A stretch of DNA of 64,000 bases from NCBI GenBank assembly GCA_964639955.1, contig CAZXGJ010000001.1, positions 62,001 through 126,000 of the forward strand. Reading direction: 5' to 3'. The DNA is from IGN2 sp964639955 (lineage in GTDB: Bacteria; Bacteroidota; Ignavibacteria; Ignavibacteriales; Ignavibacteriaceae). A model generated the notes under the pieces. That model was not told the origin of the DNA and searched no databases. It saw only the letters and a list, made by a program, of their open reading frames with translations. Both the position numbers and the translations under genes were made by a program. Shown here piece after piece: positions 54,678 to 63,149 of the stretch. Each line of letters begins with the position of its first letter. Within the stretch, counting starts at the first letter, position 1.

Positions 54678-57284
54678 ATGAAAAATTTATGTTTGCTTCT
54701 GTCATTCAGCTTAATGCTCTTATCTTACTATTTTTTTGAGCAAAATATCGATCCCGAAAACGACACGCTTAAGGATGATTTCTTACTTAGTAAAAATGAC
54801 AGCAATAGGGAATTACGCCCATTCGAATGGGAATATCTTAAAAGAACTTTTCCCTTTCTCGATGCTGACCCGCGTGCTTATTTGGATGCAATCGAGCAGG
54901 CACATCAGTTAAGAGAAGAAAGTAAACTAATGTATCTGGCTAAAGGTCTTTCTTCTGTTCCATGGGAATTTATTGGACCGGTAAATGTTGGTGGAAGGGT
55001 TGTTGACCTGGAATTTAATCCACTCGATCCGAATATTATTTATGCCGGTTTTGCTACTGGCGGTGTCTTTAAATCTACTGATATGGGTAACAGCTGGTTT
55101 CCCGTTTTTGATGATCAGGCCGTTTTAACTGTCGGTGATATCGCTATTGATCCGGTTAACCCCGATGTAATTTACGTGGGCACAGGCGAAGCTAATGGCG
55201 GACATAATAACTTTCCTGGCGGTGGTGTTTACAAATCAACCAACGCAGGTTTGAACTGGCAATATTTAGGTTTGTATGAAACAGCAAGCATAGGCAGAAT
55301 TTTAGTTCATCCGACTCAAACTAATATAGTTTATTTAGCTGCTGTCGGTTCATATTTTTCGCCAAATCCTGAACGGGGACTTTATAAATCTACAGATGGC
55401 GGAGCCACATGGAATCAATCGTTATTTATTTCCGATTCTACCGGTGCAATTGATATTATAATGGATCCGGTAAATCCGGAGAAGATGATGGTGGCAATGT
55501 GGGAGAGAGTTCGCAGACCAACCACTTCACATCTGTATGGGCCATCCAGCGGTATTTATGTTACCACCGACGGTGGTACAAACTGGAATTTGATTCCTCC
55601 ATCATCAGGCTTACCCGATCCTAATTCTCAGGATGTTGGCAGAATTGGGCTCGCATTGTGTAATGCTAACCCGAATATTGTTTATGCTTTATTTACCGAT
55701 GGCTATGAAATCCTCAGCCTGTATAAGTCAACCAATTTTGGCAGCAGCTGGACTGATGTCGATACGGACAACGAATTAAACGGGGGAACCGGCGGTTTCA
55801 GTTGGTACTTTGGACAGGTTAGAGTAGATCCGGGTAACCCTGATATTGTTTATGTATTGGATGTTGCGTTTATGAGATCGACAAATGGGGGAAATAGCTG
55901 GCCAATTATTTATGGGTACGGCGGTCCGGGTCAGTTGCATGTAGATCATCACGCTTTGGCTGTTAATCCTTCAAATTCATCATTTATTATTAATGGAAAT
56001 GATGGGGGAATGAATATTTCTACCGATGGAGGTGTTAATTGGTCTGATCCTGCTCAGATTCCTGCAACCCAGTTTTACGAAATTGGTTTGGATGCGAGTA
56101 ATTCCCTTGCTTATTATGGAGGTACACAGGATAATGGCACCAACAGAACTCTCGATGGCGGTCTGGATAACTGGAATCACATTTATGGTGGTGATGGTTT
56201 TTATGTAATCGTAGATTTTAATAATCCTGATATTATTTATGCTGAATCTCAATTCGGAAATCTTGGTAAATCAACCAATGGCGGAAACTCATTTAATAGT
56301 GCCACTAATGGCATAAATGGAAATGAACCCACGAATTGGGACACGCCTGTTATTATGGATCCAAATAATAGTAATATACTTTATTATGGAACCGATTATT
56401 TGTACAGAACAACAAATAGTGCAGGAAACTGGAATAAAGTTAGTCCGATTTTAACTGATTATTCAGGAGGACGGCTTGGCACAATTACAACCATCGCAGT
56501 TGCTCCTTCCAATTCAAATGTAATTTATGTGGGAACAGATGACTCACATATCTGGGTATCTTCAGATAATGCTGTAACATGGAATGAAATTTCTGAAGGT
56601 CTCCCGATCAGATGGGTTACACGTGTAGCTGTTGACCCGACAAACGAAAATATTGTCTATGCTACTTTCAATGGATTAAAATGGAAAGATCCTCAGCCTC
56701 ATGTTTTCAGAAGCACAAATAAAGGTACAACCTGGACTGATATCAGCAGTAATCTCCCGGATGCACCTGTTAATGCTTTTGCAGTTGATAATCTCAATCC
56801 GCAGAAACTTTATCTTGGAAGCGACGTGGGAATGTATTTTAGTTTCAATTCCGGTCAGAGCTGGTTTGTTCTGGGAGAAGGATTGCCTGTTCTACCGATC
56901 GGTGATATTGAAATTCATCCGGCAACAAATGAACTTGTTGCAGGTACGTATGGCAGGTCTATGTATAAAATTGATTTAGACCTGGTATCAGGCTTTAATA
57001 ATGATGGTAAAACGATTGCAGAAAATTTTATGCTAAATCAGAATTATCCCAATCCGTTTAATCCTTCTACAAAAATAAGTTTTACAATTCCTGCGGCTTC
57101 ATTTGTAACACTTACAGTTTATGATGTTCTCGGCAATAGGGTTGAAGTGCTTATGAATGAAAACAAAATCGCAGGTTATCAGGAAATTGAATTCGATGCA
57201 GATAAATTATCAGGCGGGGTATACTTCTATACTCTCCAAGCTGGCACTCTAATACAAACGAAAAAGATGGTACTTCTCAGGTAA
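54678..57284 (+). CDS. secreted Asp-box/VPS10-like propeller protein, T9SS cargo
   Basis: An 868-residue protein with an N-terminal hydrophobic export signal (LLLSFSLMLLSYYFF) and a large beta-propeller made of at least nine Asp-box blades, e.g. STDMGNSWFP, STNAGLNWQY, STDGGATWNQ, TTDGGTNWNL, STNGGNSWPI, STDGGVNWSD and STNKGTTWTD. Blades often begin DPxNPxIIYxGT. This resembles sortilin/VPS10 and exo-glycosidase propellers, but no catalytic residues were found. It ends in a T9SS sorting domain (NYPNPFNPSTKISFTI). Confidence 0.82.
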   Translation: MKNLCLLLSFSLMLLSYYFFEQNIDPENDTLKDDFLLSKNDSNRELRPFEWEYLKRTFPFLDADPRAYLDAIEQAHQLREESKLMYLAKGLSSVPWEFIGPVNVGGRVVDLEFNPLDPNIIYAGFATGGVFKSTDMGNSWFPVFDDQAVLTVGDIAIDPVNPDVIYVGTGEANGGHNNFPGGGVYKSTNAGLNWQYLGLYETASIGRILVHPTQTNIVYLAAVGSYFSPNPERGLYKSTDGGATWNQSLFISDSTGAIDIIMDPVNPEKMMVAMWERVRRPTTSHLYGPSSGIYVTTDGGTNWNLIPPSSGLPDPNSQDVGRIGLALCNANPNIVYALFTDGYEILSLYKSTNFGSSWTDVDTDNELNGGTGGFSWYFGQVRVDPGNPDIVYVLDVAFMRSTNGGNSWPIIYGYGGPGQLHVDHHALAVNPSNSSFIINGNDGGMNISTDGGVNWSDPAQIPATQFYEIGLDASNSLAYYGGTQDNGTNRTLDGGLDNWNHIYGGDGFYVIVDFNNPDIIYAESQFGNLGKSTNGGNSFNSATNGINGNEPTNWDTPVIMDPNNSNILYYGTDYLYRTTNSAGNWNKVSPILTDYSGGRLGTITTIAVAPSNSNVIYVGTDDSHIWVSSDNAVTWNEISEGLPIRWVTRVAVDPTNENIVYATFNGLKWKDPQPHVFRSTNKGTTWTDISSNLPDAPVNAFAVDNLNPQKLYLGSDVGMYFSFNSGQSWFVLGEGLPVLPIGDIEIHPATNELVAGTYGRSMYKIDLDLVSGFNNDGKTIAENFMLNQNYPNPFNPSTKISFTIPAASFVTLTVYDVLGNRVEVLMNENKIAGYQEIEFDADKLSGGVYFYTLQAGTLIQTKKMVLLR

Positions 57285-57335
57285 ATTTATCTGATTTTTG
57301 TACTATTCGGGTACCGGAAGAAAATCAAGCTTCAA

Positions 57336-57375
57336 AGCCCCGCTAACTGCTGGTGATGAACGGGGCTGACTTTTA
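57336..57375 (+). terminator. probable rho-independent terminator
   Basis: AGCCCCG (57336-57342) pairs with CGGGGCT (57361-57367); the T-run is interrupted (GACTTTT), so strength is uncertain. Confidence 0.6.
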
Positions 57376-57465
57376 AATTACTTTTCAATTCAAGTTTTTT
57401 AATAACAAAAATTTTATTAGTTTCATATAAACAAACTTTAATAATTAAAAATAAGGAGATACTTA

Positions 57466-58857
57466 ATGAAGCAACTTTGTTCACTTTGCGTATTAATATT
57501 TTTCTTCACGGTTAGTTTATTTCCCCAGGGATTGCAAAATGATGATACATCCCTAAGACCGCCCAATTTCATAGTTCCTCCCGCAGGCGTTAATTATACC
57601 GGTAACAATTCTGACGTTGGACCGCTTCTTACAAATGGAGTTCTTGTTACAACCTTCCCTGATTATTCAGGAAACCTTCATCCAATGGGAATTGCCTTTA
57701 ACGGCACTCACTATTATGTATGCGGTGGTGGTACAAACCCAGGTGATATTGCTCAATTAGACGCTGCTTTTAATCTTATAACAACACAAAATGTAGCGCT
57801 TGATTGCAGATCAATTTTCTATAACCCGGCAGATGGTCAGATTTATATCAAAGGATACACTAATAACGGCCTTTTCAGATTGCATACCAGTCCCTTCGAT
57901 GGAACCTTTGATGTTGTTTTTACAGGAATTTTTCAGGATAACCAATCGAAAGTTTGCGCATCATTGGATGGTTCCAAACTTTATGATCACTACAACGGCA
58001 CATCAAAGGAATACAACTCATCCACAGGTGCAGTATTGAATACCCTTACTCTTAATTTGCAGCATAACCTTGATTGGCCGCGTGGTGTTTTAGTTGCCCA
58101 TACCGGTACATACCTGCTCACTTATGCTCATCCTGTAGTTTATGCTTATGATCCAACCAATGGTAATTATGTCTCAGCATGCACATTAGCAACACAACCC
58201 TCTTCATCAGAATGGAGCATGGCTTACACAAACGGTATGTTCTTTATTACGGATGTTTCAGAAGGAACATGGTATGCCTGGACAATTGACCAGGGAGTTC
58301 CCGTTGAATTAACTTCTTTTACTGTAAATGTTAATAATAACGAGGTTACTTTAAATTGGGCTACAGCTACGGAAACCAATAACCAGGGTTTCGAGATAGA
58401 AAGACAAGCTCTCAACGGAGAATTTGAAAAGATTGGTTATGTTGCCGGTTTTGGTACTACAACTGAACCAAAATCTTATTCCTTTAAAGATTCAGGTATT
58501 CCTGCAGGAAATTATTTTTACCGGCTTAAACAAATTGATTTTGGAGGAAGTTTTGAATATTCAGATGCAATTGAAGCTGAGGTAGGCAATCCTGAAGGAT
58601 TTATCTTAGAGCAGAATTATCCTAATCCGTTTAATCCTGCTACCATAATAAAATATTCTTTGCCTGAAAACAGCTTTGTGAAGCTGGTTGTACTGAATAT
58701 GCTTGGTGAAGAAATCAAAACTCTTGTTAATGAAGAACAGGTAGCCGGAACGTATACAATAAATTTTAATGCAGATGGTTTAGCCAGCGGCACTTACATA
58801 TACCGCCTCAAAACACCTTCCTCGGTATTAACCGGAAAGATGCTGCTTCTCAGATAA
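57466..58857 (+). CDS. secreted T9SS cargo protein with fibronectin-like domain
   Basis: A 463-residue protein with a signal peptide (FTVSLFPQG), an N-terminal region (about 60-275) that looks propeller-like, a linker VPVELTSFTVNVNNNEVTLN opening a fibronectin-III-like domain common in Bacteroidota exoproteins (ATETNNQGFEIERQ, PAGNYFYRLKQIDFGGSFEY), and a sorting domain (NYPNPFNPATIIKYSL). AAGGAG lies about eight bases before the start. No enzymatic motif was seen. Confidence 0.8.
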   Translation: MKQLCSLCVLIFFFTVSLFPQGLQNDDTSLRPPNFIVPPAGVNYTGNNSDVGPLLTNGVLVTTFPDYSGNLHPMGIAFNGTHYYVCGGGTNPGDIAQLDAAFNLITTQNVALDCRSIFYNPADGQIYIKGYTNNGLFRLHTSPFDGTFDVVFTGIFQDNQSKVCASLDGSKLYDHYNGTSKEYNSSTGAVLNTLTLNLQHNLDWPRGVLVAHTGTYLLTYAHPVVYAYDPTNGNYVSACTLATQPSSSEWSMAYTNGMFFITDVSEGTWYAWTIDQGVPVELTSFTVNVNNNEVTLNWATATETNNQGFEIERQALNGEFEKIGYVAGFGTTTEPKSYSFKDSGIPAGNYFYRLKQIDFGGSFEYSDAIEAEVGNPEGFILEQNYPNPFNPATIIKYSLPENSFVKLVVLNMLGEEIKTLVNEEQVAGTYTINFNADGLASGTYIYRLKTPSSVLTGKMLLLR

Positions 58858-58876
58858 AAAAATCTTTTCATCAATC

Positions 58877-58911
58877 AAACCCCTGTCAATATTAGTTGGC
58901 AGGGGTTTTTG
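58877..58911 (+). terminator. rho-independent terminator
   Basis: AAACCCCTG (58877-58885) pairs with CAGGGGTTT (58900-58908), followed by more T residues. It ends the run of T9SS cargo genes. Confidence 0.9.
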
Positions 58912-59163
58912 TTTGCTAACTACAAATCGATTCTTTTTGACTTTCATCAAAATAATGCACTTATTCTATTAGTTAATTTTTATCCATTTTGTGAGGGCAA
59001 TAATTTAGAGCCATCTAATTATCAAATATAGAATATGACTCATCATAATAAAAATCTCCACAAGTATATTTTAATATTTTATAATTAGTTTGTTTTGTGT
59101 TGAAAATAATACCAGATAATTAATTTTGTTTCTCAACAATTCTTAAAAAGGAGGGCATATTCT
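58912..59163. other. AT-rich upstream region of the lipoprotein-like gene
   Basis: No gene is visible. The 3' end carries a strong AGGAGGG ribosome site at about 59150. No promoter boxes could be assigned with confidence. Confidence 0.5.
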
Positions 59164-60279
59164 ATGTTGAACTTTAAAAACATAAGACGTTTTAAATTTT
59201 TCTATTGGTTTATTACTATACTGTTTATGATACCAATACTATTTACAGGCGGATGCAGCAACAATCAACCCACAATAAGTCATTTGACAGCAACTCAACT
59301 TAAAGTAGCTTATGGAGAGATTTCAACTATAATGGTTACAGCAGCGGATGAGGATAATGATGATCTTACTTTCAGCTGGTCTTGTGATCAAGGATCATTC
59401 ATTGGCACAACTACTGCAAATACGGTTACTTGGCAGGCACCTAATGAAGTAGGAACGTGCAAGGTTAGCGTAAAAGTCAGCGACGGCGAAGATGATGTAA
59501 CAGAATCTATTGGAATAGAAATTATGGGTTTGTTCTATGAAGGATTCACTACCGATCTAAGCAAATGGTCAAATAGTTATTGCAATTCATGGATAACTTC
59601 AGAAGAAGGTCATTTGAGTGGAAATAATTCACTTTTTTTTGGAACTATGAGTCACGAATTCAGTCAATACATTGTACCTGAATATACGATTAATATGAAA
59701 ATAGGAAGAGTTGACAATTTTAATTCAGATGAATATTACGGACTTTATACACAGGTAAACGATGAAGTCGGTTCATTTACTGTTGCTTATTGGTGGTTTA
59801 TTATTGAACCTTCAACATCAGGAGAAAATTGGGCAATAATTTGTTTCTTCTATTCACCGAGTTCGTGGGGTTGGGTTCTTTTAGCATCAGATTCATATGG
59901 TAATTCACCATTAATTAGTACCAATAGTAATGTAATGAATAATATCACGTGGACGATCGAACAAGATAAAACAGTAATCGTCAAGGTTGGTAACCAGATA
60001 TTATATCAGTCTGATGAAATTTCAATTCTTGAGGGCATCTCTGGAGAGATAATCACTATGGACTTAGTAAGAGTAGGTGCCAGAACATTTTATAATAAAG
60101 AAATTTATATGGACGATGTAATTGTTAAGACCCCTGCTAATTCTTTCCCTAAATTAGTTAAAAAAGATAACAATAAATCTATTCAATCATTAGAGAGCAG
60201 AATAGATCTAAAGGCAATTCCGAAAGATTTTTCAAAATTGAAAACTTTAAAGGAGTTCTTAACCGAAATTAAACAGTGA
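59164..60279 (+). CDS. probable lipoprotein with PKD/Ig-like domain
   Basis: A 371-residue protein with a long basic N-terminus, a hydrophobic segment and a lipobox-like LFTGGC, although the -3 position is not ideal. Residues 40-120 are an Ig/PKD-like domain (TVTAADEDNDDLTFSWS-type pattern, ending VSDGEDDVTES). Residues 125-330 look like a jelly-roll/concanavalin-type beta domain (EGFTTDLSKWSN ... YMDDVIVKTP). No T9SS sorting domain is present, so it differs from the preceding cargo genes. The ligand, if any, is unknown. Confidence 0.6.
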   Translation: MLNFKNIRRFKFFYWFITILFMIPILFTGGCSNNQPTISHLTATQLKVAYGEISTIMVTAADEDNDDLTFSWSCDQGSFIGTTTANTVTWQAPNEVGTCKVSVKVSDGEDDVTESIGIEIMGLFYEGFTTDLSKWSNSYCNSWITSEEGHLSGNNSLFFGTMSHEFSQYIVPEYTINMKIGRVDNFNSDEYYGLYTQVNDEVGSFTVAYWWFIIEPSTSGENWAIICFFYSPSSWGWVLLASDSYGNSPLISTNSNVMNNITWTIEQDKTVIVKVGNQILYQSDEISILEGISGEIITMDLVRVGARTFYNKEIYMDDVIVKTPANSFPKLVKKDNNKSIQSLESRIDLKAIPKDFSKLKTLKEFLTEIKQ

Positions 60280-60369
60280 CAATATATAAGTAAACTGCAT
60301 TATCAACTCGATAATGAATGTATATAATAAGGATGAAGATATTAACAACTGAAGTTACTTTTTCATAGT

Positions 60370-60397
60370 GCCCGCTTATTAATAGCGGGTATTTTAT
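60370..60397 (+). terminator. probable rho-independent terminator
   Basis: CCCGCT and AGCGGG form a short hairpin (60371-60389) followed by TATTTTATT. Confidence 0.75.
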
Positions 60398-60486
60398 TCT
60401 AGTTGAAAATATTCTGTTAATAAAACTGTTACAGTTATTTAAAAACTAATTTCACACATTTATTAATATTTAATAAAGGGGAGAAA

Positions 60487-61326
60487 ATGAAAAAAATAAT
60501 CTTTATGCTATTTTATATACTAATGATGAATTTACCTTCTTATGTATTTGCTCAAATTCCTAACCAGGGATTTTTCATTGGTGGTAATGTTACTGCTCTA
60601 CTAATGAACGGTGAAGGTAAAATGGATGATGAGGATTTCATCACCACTGATCCTCTTTTTATAATGACGGTTATTGAAGATTTTAGTTCTTACACTGCTA
60701 CCTGGGAATATCCGGGCTGGGGTTGGGATAGTCAATTACTTTTTGGTTTACAACCAGTAGTTGGTTATAGAATTTCCCCACAGTTTGGTTTGTTATTAAC
60801 GTACAATTATTATTTTAAAAAGAATAGTGACCAATCTGATAGTTACACATTTCTTTTTTATAGTCCGGGATCTAGAATTAGTACGACTGCGGATATGGAA
60901 TACTCCCAGAGTGCTATTCATATATTAGCTCAGTATTATCCTATAATAGAGAGTGGATTCTCTTTTTTTCTAGAAGCAGGTGTTGAATTCTTATTTATGA
61001 ATGCTGAAAGGAACTACGAATGGACATTTTCAGATCCTGGATTTCTTCCTGTAATAATTTCTTCGAATGCAGATGGGAGTGATAATACCATAGGATTCAT
61101 TATCGGTGGTGGAATTGAAGTTCCAGTTATTTCGCAAAATATATCTTTTGTAGCAACGGCTTTGTATTCTTTTACAAATTATGATGGTGATGAACTTTTA
61201 AAAGTTAATAAACCGGTAGTAGAAGATCCTAATATCCCAATAGAGTTAGGTGTTGGTGGATTTATTGGAAATTCCGGATTAAGAATCTATTTCAGCAGCA
61301 ATGATGGACAAGCAAGTAAACCTTAG
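60487..61326 (+). CDS. small outer-membrane beta-barrel protein
   Basis: A 279-residue protein with a signal peptide (PSYVFAQIP) and alternating hydrophobic/aromatic strands typical of an eight- to ten-stranded OmpA/OmpW-like barrel, e.g. GYRISPQFGLLLTYNYYF, AIHILAQYYPIIESGFSFF and LEAGVEFLFMNAERNYEW. AAAGGGGAG lies just before the start. No peptidoglycan-binding or enzymatic domain is present. It ends just before a decayed T9SS sorting domain that is not in its reading frame context. Confidence 0.7.
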   Translation: MKKIIFMLFYILMMNLPSYVFAQIPNQGFFIGGNVTALLMNGEGKMDDEDFITTDPLFIMTVIEDFSSYTATWEYPGWGWDSQLLFGLQPVVGYRISPQFGLLLTYNYYFKKNSDQSDSYTFLFYSPGSRISTTADMEYSQSAIHILAQYYPIIESGFSFFLEAGVEFLFMNAERNYEWTFSDPGFLPVIISSNADGSDNTIGFIIGGGIEVPVISQNISFVATALYSFTNYDGDELLKVNKPVVEDPNIPIELGVGGFIGNSGLRIYFSSNDGQASKP

Positions 61327-61343
61327 AAATATTTTTCTATTCA

Positions 61344-61578
61344 TATAAAATCATTTAATATCATTTATCGAAGGAAAGCAACGTAACTTTGAAATTTTAT
61401 GTTATACATTGAGTTGAATTAATAACTTTACTTGATGGAAAGAAAAAACCTGAAGTTTATGACATAGAATTTAGTGTCAGAGTTTGACGAGTCATACATA
61501 TATAAAATTCTTACAGAATTTTTTTCTGAGTTGAAGAAGATGATTTTGTTGAGGTTAGACTTTAATCAAAAGAATTAA
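61344..61578 (+). pseudogene. decayed T9SS C-terminal sorting domain
   Basis: Translating from 61344 gives YKII-stop-YHLSKESNVTLKFYVIH (stops at 61356 and 61410), then VELITLLDGKKKPEVYDIEF, a stop at 61485, and, after a +1 shift, ESYIYKILTEF and SELKKMILLR to 61554. Aligned by eye to the intact domains here (VTLKVYDVLGNEVxTLVNEEKPAG, YDIEF, SGxYxYxL, ETKKMLLLK), it is a sorting domain with three stops and one frameshift. It has no intact upstream body, so it is the relic of a lost cargo gene. Confidence 0.75.
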
Positions 61579-61581
61579 ACT

Positions 61582-61619
61582 CAAGTCCTTGCTGTGAATA
61601 TTATAGCCGGGGCTTTTTT
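61582..61619 (+). terminator. probable rho-independent terminator after the fossil sorting domain
   Basis: AAGTCCTTGCT (from about 61582) pairs, with some G-U pairs, with AGCCGGGGCTT (about 61605-61615), then TTTTT. It also lies between two convergent units, ending next to the minus-strand glycosyltransferase stop. Confidence 0.65.
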
Positions 61620-62766
61620 ATTTGCTTTCTTCAAGTATGTTATCAAATAACTCCGGCAACTTGCTAAAAGTATTTTTCCGGTTAAGTTCTTTTATATGGT
61701 TGGAAAAGTCCGTTTTGTTTATTGAGTTTAAGAATTTACCCACACCTTCTGCAATTGCTTCCGGGGAATTTGGCTTAACGATAAATCCTGTTTTTCCCTC
61801 ATCGACAAACTCAGCGAGTCCGCCGACTTCCGTTGCAATGACCGGTTTATAAAATCCATACGCAACATTTAAAATACCGCTCTGTGTTGCGCTGCGGTAT
61901 GGAAGTATTACGGCATCAGCGCATTGATAAAATTTTGCGACTTCTTCATTAGGAACGAAATGATTAATTACTTTTACGTGTTCTTCAAGCTTTAGCTTTT
62001 TTATAAGTTCGAAGTAATCTTTCGGATCATCATAAAACTCACCAACAATTAGCAGCTTTGCTTCCGGGATAGTGGAAAGAATTCCGGGGAGTGATTCAAT
62101 GAGTAAATCCAAACCCTTATATTTTCTCACATAACCAAAAAATAAAAGAACGAGTGAATCTTCATCAAAACCAAGTTCCTGCTTTAACTTTTTAATATCT
62201 CTAACTTCATCCTTTTTATAGCAATCGTAAACCGGCAGTTCAGATCTGAAGATTTTTTTTCCACCTGAATATGGCTGTAACTGCTTTTCAACAACAGCCG
62301 AAAGGGCTAAAAATTTAGAAGCGGACTTCAATCCGGTTTTTGTAAGCAGCTTATCAATCGCATTCCCTTCGTGCGATATAACATTTTCAGTAATAAATAA
62401 TATTTTGTTTTTATACTTTTTGCGTATCAAAAAAGAAATTACTCCGTGACATAATCCAAAAAACGGGTGCCACCAATCAAAAACAACAAGATCTGCGTTT
62501 TCCTTTTTCAGTAAACCGGCAACTTTAATCCAATTAATTGGATTGATGGAGTTTAAAACCCTTTCACCCGGAACCTGAAATACCTGTTCTTTACTTTTAT
62601 CGAATTGAGTTGTACCGGGGAAAAGGAATGAAGGATAAAGCAGCTTATAGTTGTAAATTTTAACTTCGAAGTGATTCTTAAGAGCTTCGTAGGTGTGAGT
62701 AACAAAAAGAGCATTTCCACCCCGGTATGGATATGCTGGTCCTATAAGAATTATCTTTTTCTTCAA
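61618..62766 (-). CDS. GT4-family glycosyltransferase
   Basis: A 382-residue GT-B-fold enzyme. The N-terminal glycine-rich IGPAYPYRGGNALFVTHTYE and the C-terminal donor-binding half (LLFFGYVRKYKGLDLLIESL, then SATQSGILNVAYGFYKPVIA) fit family 4. The usual catalytic E-x7-E is altered: the first position is Q/S (SATQSGILNVA), so only the general pattern is kept. It transfers a sugar from an NDP-sugar in polysaccharide or glycolipid synthesis. The start codon is TTG, complementary to CAA at 62764-62766. No polysaccharide genes flank it here. Confidence 0.82.
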   Translation of the reverse strand: MKKKIILIGPAYPYRGGNALFVTHTYEALKNHFEVKIYNYKLLYPSFLFPGTTQFDKSKEQVFQVPGERVLNSINPINWIKVAGLLKKENADLVVFDWWHPFFGLCHGVISFLIRKKYKNKILFITENVISHEGNAIDKLLTKTGLKSASKFLALSAVVEKQLQPYSGGKKIFRSELPVYDCYKKDEVRDIKKLKQELGFDEDSLVLLFFGYVRKYKGLDLLIESLPGILSTIPEAKLLIVGEFYDDPKDYFELIKKLKLEEHVKVINHFVPNEEVAKFYQCADAVILPYRSATQSGILNVAYGFYKPVIATEVGGLAEFVDEGKTGFIVKPNSPEAIAEGVGKFLNSINKTDFSNHIKELNRKNTFSKLPELFDNILEESK

Positions 62767-62933
62767 CTAAGGTGCTTTAATTATTAATCTTTCATTAGAA
62801 ATATAAATAAAACATCAAAGGGTAGAAAGCAGTTGTTCATCATGAATCTATTACAGATTACTTGTAAGGAATAAAGAGATATAAATTAATTAAGTAACTC
62901 AGATCGACCGATTAAATAATTTGAAGGTAAACA

Positions 62934-63037
62934 AACCGTTAAAACGGTTGGGAATTTCTTTTTGCTTCTAATTAACCCGCGGATTAATCCGTGAGTTAAT
63001 AAAACGGAAACAAGCTTTTATAACCGTTTCAACGGTT
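62934..63037. repeat. REP-like cluster of three palindromes
   Basis: Outer palindromes AACCGTT-AA-AACGGTT (62934-62949) and AACCGTT-TC-AACGGTT (63022-63037) are near-identical. They enclose a near-perfect 28-base palindrome (62972-62999) of the form TTAACCCGCGGATTAATCCG plus GTGAGTTAA. Extragenic palindromes spaced like this are typical of REP/REPIN elements mobilised by TnpA-REP (Y1) transposases in Bacteroidota. No transposase gene is present here, so this would be a non-autonomous copy. Confidence 0.65.
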
Positions 63038-63105
63038 TATAAAGGAAAGCCGTCAACCTGAGTGTGTAAAGTGTTTATAAATAGAATTGCTTAAAGATTC
63101 CTGAT

Positions 63106-63124
63106 ACTCCGACTTTGTCGGAGT
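63106..63124. repeat. perfect 8-bp hairpin ACTCCGAC-TTT-GTCGGAGT
   Basis: A perfect 8-bp stem with a 3-base loop, 26 bases downstream of the minus-strand ATPase stop. There is no U-tract on either side, so it is a weak terminator candidate or another extragenic palindrome. Confidence 0.5.
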
Positions 63125-63149
63125 TCCGAAATGACTACTGAATGAGTAC

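Larger units (their letters stand above)
62767..63149. other. 383-base gap with palindromic repeats
   Basis: No gene was seen on either strand. The gap holds three closely spaced palindromes (62934-63037) and one separate hairpin (63106-63124), annotated individually. It lies upstream of the glycosyltransferase gene and downstream of the ATPase gene, both on the minus strand. Confidence 0.6.

Noticed and set aside
59164..60279. Treating the PKD-like protein as T9SS cargo
   Set aside because: Its C-terminus (lysine/leucine-rich, ending FLTEIKQ) does not resemble the NYPNPFNP-type sorting domain of its neighbours.
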